Positions 11,560 through 21,342 of a stretch of DNA of 64,000 bases are shown piece after piece (within the stretch, counting starts at the first letter, position 1; each line of letters starts with the position of its first letter). The DNA is from Calycina herbarum. Lineage: Eukaryota > Ascomycota > Leotiomycetes > Helotiales > Pezizellaceae. The position numbers and the translations under genes were made by a program. Location of the stretch: contig LLEY01000015.1 in NCBI GenBank assembly GCA_001414485.1, forward strand, positions 434,001-498,000, read 5' to 3'. The notes below the pieces were generated by a model. It ran no database searches, was not told the origin of the DNA, and saw nothing but the letters and a program-made list of their open reading frames with translations.

Positions 11560-14500
11560 TAGATATACTTTTAATACTACTAGACTTATTAATACTAGAG
11601 CGAATAAATAGCTATTTATTAACACGGCTTTGGCCGACCAGTTAAGTCAATATTACAGACAGGCTACGGAAAAGCTATCATATATAATATTAATTACAGG
11701 GTTTAATAGACATAAAGGACTAGCGATTACTCGCGTTATTCGCTTAACACTAAGTATCAACAGACAATAGTTTACTAATACGCTCTTCCTAATCACTAAT
11801 ATCAGCAGATACGATATTATTATCGGCTGTTAATAGCTTACAGACGTAAACGTAAAGTTAGTAGTCCATAGCCGTAAGATTAAGTAGCTAGAATCCCTTC
11901 CCCCAGTTTATCGATTTAATTACTTAGTACCTATTACTAGGGAATCGATAACCATCTCCTTACTAGACCTCTAGGCTTAGGAGGATATAGAGAACCGCGA
12001 CCTCCGCTAGAATGCTATAGAGGAACCTATATTAATCTATTCGATACTACCTCGAAGCTAGCGCTAAACCCCGCTACCAGTTACTCTTAAGGAAATTCTA
12101 GACGAAAGCTTTTAGTAAGACCTCGTCTCTGCTTAGAATAGAATACAGGTCCTTATTCCTAACCGCTAACAACGTCGTCGATCCTCTTTAGGAAAACGTT
12201 CAGTTACAGACCGTAAAGCGGCTATAAGCTCGCTTATAGACATCCGTAAACCTATAGAAGACTTCGCTATTAATATCTATTATATTAAAGCTACTGCTTT
12301 TAAACTTAACCTTTAAAAGCACGATAACGAAGTCTTCTCTACTAGCTTATAAGAGATCGACTATACTCTTATAGACAGGTTATATACAGAGCTCTCTTTA
12401 GTAGATTACGCTTTAGACAAACAACTAGTAGAACAGAACGTTTACCAGGAATATATAGACTTTAAGGATGTCTTTTTAAAGAGAGCTTTAGACAAGCTTC
12501 CCCTACTACGAAACTAAGTCGACTACTGAATCGAACTTACAGGTCCGAATACCCTATTATATAGCCCGTTATATAAGATAACAACTAAGGAACTTCTAGC
12601 TATAAAGCAGTATATCCTTAATAACCTTAATAAAGGGTTTATTGTTCCTAGCCACGCCTCTTTCGCCTCTCTAGTACTGTTTATAAAGAAGCCTAACAGA
12701 AGCTTACAGCTCTATATCGACTACTAGAAACTTAATAACCTTACTTATAAGGACCAGCACCCTCTTCTGCTAATTGACGAAACTCTTATACGAATCACTA
12801 GTGCTAAAATCCTTACAAAGCTCGACATTCGTTAAGCTTTTAACTGTATACGTATAGAACTAGAGTCGGAAGAACTTATAACCTTTTAAACCCGTTATAA
12901 CACGTTTAAATATAAGGTATTGCCTTTTAGCTTAACCAACGGTCCTACTATATATTAGAGGTATATGAATAGCGTTCTTATAGAATATCTCGATGACTTT
13001 TATATAGCTTACCTTAACAACATTCTTATATACTCTGATAATAAGCTCGAACACGTTAAACACGTCTGTAAGGTCTTAGAACGGCTCTATAAAGCTAGGC
13101 TATAAGTAGATATTAAGAAGACAGAGTTCTACGTTACTCGTACGAAGTACCTTGGTTTTATTATCTCTATAGACAGAATCGAAGTTAACCTAGAGAAGAT
13201 CTCGGCAATCGTTTCCTAGAAATATCCTAGTACTATTAAGAGTATCTAGTCCTTCCTAGGTTTTTGCAACTTCTACCGACGTTTTATTTAGGATTATAGA
13301 CAGATTACTCGTCTACTAAACTATCTTATAGGTAAGGAAGTGCTGTTTAAGTTCGACTTAGAATATAAGAAGGCTTTTAACACGTTAAAAGAAGCCTTAG
13401 TTACCGCCTCTCTCTTACACCACTTTACAGCCGATTTAGAGACTATGGTTGAGACTGACGCTTCTGACGGAGTAGTTACAGCTGTAATATCACAACGTAT
13501 ATCCGAAACCGAACCGTGGAGACCTGTAGGCTACTTCTCGAAGACGATGAACCCTGCCGAGCTAAACTACCAAATCTACGATAAGGAGATGCTAGCTATT
13601 ATACGCTCTTTCAGACAATGGCGAGCGGATCTTGCTCGGACTAGCTCCCAGATCAAGGTCTTCACCGATTATAAGGCTTTAGAGTACTTTATAACCTCTA
13701 AAACCTTGAACCAGCAGCAAGCAAGATAGGCAGAGTTTCTATTAGAGTTCTATTTTATAATTACGTTTCAATCCGGTAAGTAGAATAAGAAAACGGACAC
13801 GCTAACACGCCGAGACTAAGACGTTAACCCGTAGAACGACCTAAAAGCGTCTGTAAGACAACAAACCTTGCTTACGTCTGATCAGTTAGATCTACGTATT
13901 ACTACTCGATTAGAACCTCCTATAACGTTAGCCCTAGTTACCTTAGAACCCTTGCTTAACCTTGTCGACTAGTTACTCACTGCTAACCGTAACTCTTCAG
14001 ACTTAGAAGACGACCGAACGAAAGCTACCCGCGGGTACTAAAACTGGATAATAGAGAACGGCTTACTTCTTTAGCAAAAGAGACTCGTAGTTCCTGATCA
14101 AGGCACCTTACAGACGGACCTAATCTGTGAGGCTTACGTATAAGTATCTACGGCTCACCCTGGACAGACAAAGACGGTAGCTATCCTCGCCCGTAGATAC
14201 TGGTGGAAAGGTTTACAGACGTCTGTAGAAACCTACATTAGTAACTACGGAGACTGTCGACGTGCTACAGTTCCTCGCGACTGTAAACCTGGGTTTTTAC
14301 ACCCGTTACCAGTTCTGGAACGTCCCTAGCAGTATATCACTATAGACTATAAGTCTTTCCCTACTGATAAACAAGGTTACGATACCTTGTAGGTAGTTAT
14401 AGATCGCCTAACTAAGCAATCGGTCTCGATCCCCTATCTAAAGACAGTTATAGCCTGAGATATAGCTCGAATATACGTTACGTAGATCTATCGAACCTAC

Positions 14501-15480
14501 GGCTATCCGTAAAGCATTGTTTCAGACCGTAGACCATAGTTTATTTCTTCTTTCTAGTCTGAATTCTACGGAATCCTTGGTATAAAGCTTAAGCTATCTA
14601 CTACTTTCTACCCGTAAACTAACGGATAAACCGAAATCATAAACTAATAGATTAATCAACGCCTATAGCCTTTTGTTAGTTACTATTAGGACAACTAGAG
14701 CGAACTTGTCCCTATTCTAGACTACGCTTAGCTTACGCTTCTACATAAGAGTCTAGGTAGGCTCTCGCCCTTTAAAGTAATTAACGGATACGTAGCTACT
14801 ACGTCCTTCGATTAGAACCGTCTAGATAAATCTGTAACGGTCTACGAACAGCTTAACCGGACCGATACAGAGGCACTCGTACAGAGAATATACGACACTT
14901 GGACCGTGGCAAAGGAATTGGTTAGTAAAGCACAAGACCGCTATACAAGGTCTGCGAACCAGATTCGAAGAGCGGTAGACTTTAACATAGACGACTTTGT
15001 TTAGGTATCGACTCGTAATTAGAAGACAGACCGGCCGAGCCATAAGCTAGATAGACAAAACGAGGGTCCGTTCCAGATTATAGCCCGTGAAGGACACTCT
15101 TTCCGGCTTGAACTACTAGACCACTTCCGTATATACCCTATATTCCACCCGTTACTGCTCCGTAAGGCCGCTATAGATCCGTTACCTAGACAGGTAAACG
15201 AACCACCCCTGCTAATATAGGTTACAGATCAGGAAGAGTAGGAAGTGGAAGAAGTCTTAGCTATAAAAGCAGTTCGTAGAAAGCTCTAATACAGGGTTTA
15301 ATGGTTAGGCCATGACCCTGATCCACAGTGGTATCCGGCCTCGAATTTTAAGTATTGCCTACACAAATTACACGATTTTCACCTCGCTAATCCAGCCCGC
15401 GCTAGTCCGCCAAGGGCTTTACAAAGCTAGATACGAGCGTAGGAAGACGGAATAGACGATTACGATCATCTAACGGACGA
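11560..15480 (+). pseudogene. pol pseudogene of element B (protease, RT, RNase H, integrase, chromodomain-like tail)
   Basis: RT landmarks are visible, such as a LDIR..FN segment near 12823-12845 and a Y-L-N-N-I-L-I-Y-S stretch at 13010-13036, where the catalytic aspartate pair of the family is replaced by asparagine. RNase H follows (13340-13729). The integrase shows an H-H-C-C type start (HPGQTK...YISNYGDCRR, about 14150-14270), an IDYKSFP segment (about 14344) and SDRRPQF (about 14520). At 15290-15410 a WLGHDPDPQWYPASNFK segment resembles the chromodomain-like tail of fungal Gypsy elements. Stops throughout show it is dead. Confidence 0.8.
13340..13729 (+). CDS. Open RNase H-domain fragment of element B pol
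   Basis: A 129-codon open stretch inside an otherwise stop-riddled pol. It encodes the Gypsy-type RNase H-like domain: VETDASD near residue 38 carries the first catalytic acid, then GYFSKTMNPAELNYQIYDKEMLAII around residues 64-90, and FTDYKALEYF near 109-118. The opening ATG-like start is just the frame entry after a stop, so this is a fragment and not an independent gene. The base composition of 13440-13720 is clearly less AT-rich than the flanks, so RIP seems to have skipped it. Confidence 0.7.
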   Translation: MLFKFDLEYKKAFNTLKEALVTASLLHHFTADLETMVETDASDGVVTAVISQRISETEPWRPVGYFSKTMNPAELNYQIYDKEMLAIIRSFRQWRADLARTSSQIKVFTDYKALEYFITSKTLNQQQAR

Positions 15481-15516
15481 TTCAGTCGTAACACAAAGCT
15501 TACAGACAAGCTTTTT

Positions 15517-15530
15517 CCAAAAGGGGGGGT
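15517..15530 (+). other. Polypurine tract of element B
   Basis: The run CCAAAAGGGGGGG sits 3 bp upstream of the 3' LTR start (TGTTAC at 15533), the usual place for the plus-strand primer of LTR retrotransposons. Confidence 0.75.
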
Positions 15531-15532
15531 AA

Positions 15533-15764
15533 TGTTACAGCGCTGGTCCGTAACACGTGATTCTCGGTCCTACACGTGACCGTCAGAGCCGCAACGCTTA
15601 GACGGATTTATGACGAGATTAAAGGCTCTTTACAGTTAGTAGGAATACCCCTTTTTCGTAGGGTATATATTCCGCATTCCCTCGTTCTTAGAACTGTAGC
15701 TTTAAATTCTCGAATATACACACATATACTCTTGTACCTTTGCCTTCAGATATAGATCGTGACA
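15533..15764 (+). repeat. 3' LTR of element B
   Basis: 232 bp from TGTTACAGCG to ..CGTGACA. It keeps the CACGTGA and GACCGTCAGAG words with fewer transitions than the 5' LTR. Confidence 0.9.
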
Positions 15765-16473
15765 TACGCCTAGCTTACGCTTTTATATAAGAGTCTAGAA
15801 GAGCTTTCGTCTTTTAAAGTAATTAATAGATATATAGCTACTACGTTCTTTAACTAGAATTACCTAGATAAACCTATAACTATATACGAACAGCTAAACT
15901 AGATAGATATAAAGACACTAGTACAAAGGATATATAATACTTAGACTATAGCAAAGGAATTAGTAAGTAAAGTATAAGAGCGCTATACTAAGTTTATAAA
16001 CCAGACTTAAAGAGTAGTAGACTTCGACGTAGGCGACTTTGTTTAGGTATTAACTTATAATTAGAAGACAGACCAGCTAAGCTATAAGCTAGATAGATAA
16101 AACAAGAGTCTATTCTAGATTATAGCCTGTAAAGACTACTCTTTCTAGCTCGAATTACTAGACTACTTCTATATATACCTCGTATTCTACTCGTTACTAC
16201 TCTATAAAGACAATTCGTAGAAAGCTCTATTATAAGGTTAAATAGTTAGGCTATAACTCTAATCTATAGTAGTATCTAGCCTCTAATTTTAAGTATTATC
16301 TATATAAATTATACGACTTTTACCTTACTAATCCAGCCCGCGCTAGTCTGCTAAAAGCCTTATAAAGCTAGATATAAGCGTAGAAGAACGGTATAGACGA
16401 TTATAACTATCTTACTAATAACTCGGTTATAATACAAAGCTTATAAACAAGCTTTTTTAAAAGAGAGAGGTAA

Positions 16474-16835
16474 TGTTACAGCGCTGGTCTATAACCTAGA
16501 AGCATATATATAACAGTACGTAATAGTACGTAACCTCGGTAATTACCTCGGGATATATAGATCTATAACAAGAGTTATAACAAGAGCTATAGCGAGATCT
16601 TAGCTTCTTTATAGCTATAATAAAAGCTATAGCGAGATCTTAGCTATATATACTTCTGGCTCTTTATAACTTATATAAGATTTCAGCTTCTTATAGCTTA
16701 TACTTACTTAGCAATCTCTTCTCTCTAGGTATATAATCCGGGTTACCTTCGTAGATAGAACTATAGTTTTAAATTCTTGTATTTATATATATATATATAC
16801 TCTTATACCTTTGTCTTTAGTTATAGTTCGTAATA
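16474..16835 (+). repeat. 3' LTR of element A
   Basis: Starts TGTTACAGCGC right after a purine-rich AAAAGAGAGAGG tract (degraded polypurine tract) and ends ..TCGTAATA. It is about 65 bp longer than the 5' LTR, mainly because a segment containing CTATAGCGAGATCTTAGC is duplicated in tandem (about 16580-16650). Confidence 0.8.
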
Positions 16836-16873
16836 TTATTAGCTAAAAGAGAAGGAGATAACTTAGGGTTTAC

Positions 16874-17329
16874 TATTATAAATCACGGAATATAATAAGT
16901 AGTCTAGATAGCGCTCTAATAGAATAAGGTATAATATCTAGGAAAGAGAAGGTAATATAAGAGAGAATTAGTAATATAGAAGAGTATTTAAGGGTTTTAG
17001 GATCTTACTATTGTAGGACTGTTGAAAGTCACGTGCGGTTATATAACGTGATCGCCTACATCGCTCTAATCGCTCTAATTACGAGTAATATAAGCGATAT
17101 AGACGATATACTCGGAGAACGAAGGTTCTATATAAGACTAGCACGTCTGCTATTAGATAGAAGCTTCGTACTTAACTTTAGTTATTAATCTTATTATCTT
17201 ATTTAATATCTTTGATATAAGTAACGAGTTTACTTCTAAGTAAACACACTAGCGTATCTATACTTCTTACCTATATACTAACTATCGAGACTTAGTTACC
17301 TTTGTTTAGTTTATTTAAGTTTCGTTATA
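16874..17329 (+). repeat. Left LTR of element E, heavily RIP-mutated
   Basis: 456 bp. The same blocks as the right LTR are readable (for example AAGTAGTCTAGATAGCGCTCT against AAGTAGTCCAGACGGCGCTCT), with transitions toward A and T. Confidence 0.8.
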
Positions 17330-17616
17330 TTTACTACTCTAGAAGAGCTAGCGGTCGTCTTACTAGTCGGTAGTAGTAGAGATGTTATAGCTTAGTACGA
17401 GGTCTTAGTCTTTTAAGAGCTAGTATTAATAGTAGATAGTAAGAGCTCTTCGTTCGATAGCTTATTAAGCTAGCTAAGAGAGAAGTATTAGAGCTTATTA
17501 CTATATATAAAAGGATTCGTTATAAGATAAATATATATATTTTCGTTTATAAATAGCGTCGTTAGTTTTAAGATATTTATATATCTTCCTAGGTAAGAGT
17601 ATAAGTTTAGTTTTAG

Positions 17617-17776
17617 TATAATAGCTTATTATAAATATACTAAAAGAAGTACTCGTAGAATAGTACTTATATTTAAGAAAAACTAAACTAAAGAGAGAAG
17701 AGAAGAGTTAGTACGCTTTATCTCTATTTATCTATACTAAGCGAGATTTCAGTAGAACCTCGGTAGGACTATTATA
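17617..17776 (+). mobile_element. Solo LTR (family F), copy 2, inside element E
   Basis: 160 bp, starting TATAATAGC and ending CTATTATA, homologous to 820-1002 but missing about 23 bp near its 3' end. The flanks are TTTAG (17612-17616) and CTTAG (17777-17781), a 5-bp duplication with one C-to-T change. This dates its insertion after that of element E. Confidence 0.72.
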
Positions 17777-18573
17777 CTTAGCTAATTAATATAAATAAGA
17801 TTACTATTAAAGTTATAGAATAAGTATAAAGAGTACGTAGTATACTAAATAGAATAGTATATAAAACTTGAATAAAGACTAGCTCGGCTGAAATAGCCGC
17901 TACCTAAGTAACTCGGCTAGAGGTCCGAGTCTCTAGCTAGTTATATAACGGCCTTAACTGTTATAATAAGTTAAGAGAGATAAAGTAGTTATAAGAGATA
18001 TTAATAGTAGTAGAAATAAAGAGAATTTATTACTAGAATAAGATACTAGATAGAACGTTCTTATTAGTTAAAAATATAAGAGAAGGATTTTAATTAGTTA
18101 GATTTATAAATAGATTAATATAACTGATTTAAGTATTATACTCTTATTATAGAGAACTACTACTTTTTAGAAAGTTACTAGTATTATTATATAAGTAAAT
18201 AACTTATAAGTTATATCTATCCACGTGATTAGAACGCTAGTATTACGCTAGTATAAGTATAAATAGTCGTACTTCGTATATCTAGAATAGTTATAAAGAA
18301 TATAATACGTATATATAATAATATAGATTTATAACTAAGTTATACTAATAATAGTTTATCTACTAATAATTTCTATAAAGAAAGTATAGATACTATTTCT
18401 AAGCAATCTATAGAGAGAAAATTATAACTTAAATAAAAACATTCTTCTAATAGACTCTAGAGTTTAAGTATTATAATAGCTAGAAGTCTATCAGTCTTAT
18501 CTAAATCAAGTACTAAAGTAGTTACTCTTCTTCTAATATCTTTTCTAATCTATCTTATAATCTGATATCCTTA

Positions 18574-19026
18574 TGTCACGAATCACGTTTCGCGTGGTAA
18601 GTAGTCCAGACGGCGCTCTGACAGGACAAGGCACAACGTCCAGGAAATGGAAGGTAACACAGGAGGGAATCTGTGGTGAGGAAGGCACTTAGGATTCCAG
18701 GATCTCACTGTTGGATTAATGTTGGGAATCACGTGACATATATCGCTTGTATCGCCAGGCGACACGAGCGATATATCGACAGCATCGACGAGCGATGTGG
18801 GCGACATGAAGAGAGCGGAAGGTTCTATATAGTGCTGGCACGTCTGCCATTAGATAGGAGCTTCGTGCTCAGCTTTAGTTATCAATCTTATCATCTTGTT
18901 TGACATCTTTGATACAAGTAACGAGTTCACTTCCAAGTGAACAACCTATCGCGTCTGTACTTCTTACATGCATACCAACCTTCGAGACTTAGTCACCTTT
19001 GTTTAGTTCGTTTGAGTTTCGTTACA
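18574..19026 (+). repeat. Right LTR of element E, almost unmutated
   Basis: 453 bp with normal GC, starting TGTCACGAATCACG and ending GTTACA. It contains several short open frames on both strands (for example 18673-18903) that are chance readings of LTR sequence. The AT-rich block ends immediately before it. Confidence 0.8.
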
Positions 19027-21342
19027 CCTTACTATCTTTTTACCTCTTTCGATTAACGTGTATCTTTTGTTATACATCGTAGTAGATTAACTACTAAAAA
19101 TTAAACTGAAGATGCTAGTATTTCCTCTTCCAAATTACCGATTTCATTATTTATAACGTTGGATGATAGCTTGCTAGTATATCTCATACGGAGGTTAAGA
19201 ATGCTTATTGAAGCTTGCATCATAGAACTACGGCTTTGAATATAATCCAGTATTCACGAAGACAGGACGAGGGGAGGGGACAATGGTTCCTCCCTCAGCA
19301 ATCAAGCGTTTGGAAAATGAAAAGTCATGAACCTGGCGAAATTGAAGCTCGCCTACAGGTCTTCCTGAAGTTTGGAGACGGGTTGATAGAAGCTGTTTGA
19401 GAACGTTATCATGTTATATTTCAATCCTCCTTCTATGTAATGTCCGAGCTCCATTTGGTCTCTTTTTGATGATGTACAAATTGGAATAGGTTCATTGAAT
19501 TCGAATCAGTGGATTCTCCAAATTGAATGCCAAAAAGAACAGAAGGAGTAATCGTACTTAGACAATACGAGAAATAGAACTATAATCTAGAACAACTATA
19601 CTGAACTGAGGTTAGGGAGATAACCTATCTAAAAGAGAGAATAAAACAAAATAAGGATTCTTTACTAAGAATCGTAATCGACGGAAAGAATCAGTATAGT
19701 AACAGTATCTCCATTGAGTCTGAAGTCAGGAAATAATTTGTTAGAATAGAATAATGCAGTAAAGTCACAACTCAGACAACAAAATAAGTTGACCAGGGAT
19801 GTAAATATAATTTGGAACAAATATAATAGGTCTGCACTCGTGATCCAAAGGTCGTTCAAACCACCTGGCTTTCTTCGATGAAGGGACTACCCGCCGGAAG
19901 CAGAGGATAAGAATTAAATATCCGATGAAGGTTACCGAGATACAACATTTCAACAATCAGACTTGTCCCTCTTTACTGCCCAGGAATCGTAACCGTTTCG
20001 ACTGTAGAGTCCGTTTTCTGAATTGAAGCGAAGCCCGAAAACCAAATGATGAGATGGACCTTCCGATTTAATTCTCACCAAGAATGAAGCCAACAATTCA
20101 GATAGCCAAAGCTTCGCATTGATGCATCTGAAAAGTTGAGGACCAATCGCAACTTCGAGCGTCTGCTCAAGAAGTGTGACACGACACAAACCAAGATGAA
20201 GGTCGATGATTTCGATAGGATCGCCAGAAAGCACAACCACCAATGGAGGCAAACGAAAGGAGAAAGCAGGCACCAACTTCAAGCCCAACCAAAAAAGCGA
20301 ATCGAGAAGGCAGCCCAGAGCCCGTGTATATAAACCAGGAATCCATCGCTTCAAGGACCAGAAGTCTTTTTTCTCCCCTCAGAGCGGGAGAAATTCCTCA
20401 AGCGTATCCAAGCAAATCCCAAAAAGACGATTGAGCCAGAGAAGCACATCAAACATCCAAACCCGCACAAAATTCCCCGAGTCCATGTTAAAATGTGGAG
20501 CGGTGAAATGTCCAGGTTCAAAAGAAGGGGATGTGAGATGCTCTCGGTCACAAATCCATCTACGGCATCCATGCCATCGCATGCGATTCAAGAAAAAATC
20601 AAACGAGACAGAACAAAACTTTCGTTGCGAGATACGACACAGGTACTCCAAATCCAATACCAAGCCGAGATGCCAATGTTGTCGTTGCTTAGGATAGAGT
20701 GAAAGGGGGAAAGAAGAAAATAACCCCTCTCCCTCTCAACCTCCATCAACTAACTACCTTCAAATCGCATCCATTCCATCTAGAAAGAAAATAAGCTAAG
20801 ACTGTACTCCAAGAACGTGCAGCAGGTAGAAGGGACCCGCTATATCGAGATGTTAATGTTGATGCCGTGAGTGCTAACATTGAGGGAGAGAGAAAGAGGA
20901 GGGGATTACCCCTCATCTCCCAAAAACCAATGGCCTCCAATTCAGAGCCAGCACACCCATGGATTCAATTCCGAGGCGCGATAGCAAATTGGGTGGTCAG
21001 AATTGATGTTGAGATATTGTGATGTTATGTTGGACCCTGATGTTGAGTGAAGAGAGAAGAGATGTTGTTGAAGTTCAACACCTGGCCGCCTGGTTAGCTA
21101 GCCTGAAAACCGGGATCGACAGAGGCACGATGTGCACGCTAAAACCCCTACCGAAAACGCAACCTAAAAATATCAACACCACAGCTCGAAATAAATAAAA
21201 TTCTAGCAAAAATGCTATGATATCTAGCCACCCAACCTAGCCTAGTCCTAGAACGCCATCCCATATGCCCCGCCCAATAAGTCCCATATATACAATCAAA
21301 CCCCCATATAAAAACCATGTTCAAAGTCCAACCGCTCTCAAT
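19027..21342. other. Intergenic, no supported gene
   Basis: About 2.3 kb of ordinary composition. Several overlapping open frames of 60-163 codons exist on both strands around 19950-20940, the longest being 20206-20697 on + and 19950-20354 on -. None has a recognisable domain, they contradict one another, and some do not start with ATG. A transcribed UTR, a small lineage-specific gene or decayed sequence are all possible. Confidence 0.5.

Larger units (their letters stand above)
9726..15764 (+). mobile_element. Full-length Ty3/Gypsy-type LTR retrotransposon B, younger copy nested in A
   Basis: This 6039-bp element has 232-bp LTRs at 9726-9957 and 15533-15764 with TGTTAC...GTGACA ends, a polypurine tract before the 3' LTR, and a perfect TACGC target duplication (9721-9725 and 15765-15769). 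The order gag, protease region, RT, RNase H, integrase, chromodomain-like tail places it with Ty3/Gypsy elements. It is less mutated than A, but nearly every domain still contains RIP-type stops, so it is inactive. It inserted into the integrase-coding part of A. The exception is a clean patch in RNase H. Confidence 0.93.
2010..16835 (+). mobile_element. Ty3/Gypsy-type LTR retrotransposon A, old, RIP-degraded, carrying two nested insertions
   Basis: LTRs lie at 2010-2305 and 16474-16835. Removing element C (4557-7133) and element B (9726-15764), each with one target-site copy, leaves about 6.2 kb. That interior aligns co-linearly with the interior of B: gag (about 2650-4000), protease/RT start (to 4556), RT-RNase H-integrase (7139-9720) and the 3' tail (15770-16473). 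All frames are destroyed by TAA/TAG codons where B has CAA/CAG or TGG. A also lacks about 100 bp near 16205 that B retains at about 15200-15285. I could not find matching target duplications at the outer ends. It is a dead copy. Confidence 0.85.
16874..19026 (+). mobile_element. LTR element E, short interior, with one RIP-mutated and one nearly clean LTR
   Basis: LTRs at 16874-17329 (456 bp, AT-rich) and 18574-19026 (453 bp, normal GC) align over their whole length. They start TATTATAAATCAC / TGTCACGAATCAC and end GTTATA / GTTACA. The differences I checked are C/T or G/A. The interior is 1244 bp, reduced to about 1.1 kb without the solo LTR at 17617-17776, and shows no recognisable coding motif, so the element looks non-autonomous or internally deleted. 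I could not settle a target duplication: TTTAC precedes the left LTR and CCTTAC follows the right one. Confidence 0.75.

Noticed and set aside
14822..15043. 73-codon open frame on the minus strand
   Set aside because: Antisense to the integrase region of element B, with no domain content; it is a by-product of base composition in the retrotransposon.
2005..16840. Target-site duplication for element A
   Set aside because: GAAGC before the 5' LTR and TTATT after the 3' LTR do not match; an AGCT/AGCTA pairing is possible only by shifting the LTR ends, so I do not claim it.
18583..18903. Overlapping open frames on both strands
   Set aside because: They lie within the clean right LTR of element E and reflect LTR sequence, not genes.
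20206..20697. 163-codon open frame, basic and Ser-rich
   Set aside because: Opposed by comparable open frames on the minus strand, no domain and no splice-supported extension; coding status cannot be supported.
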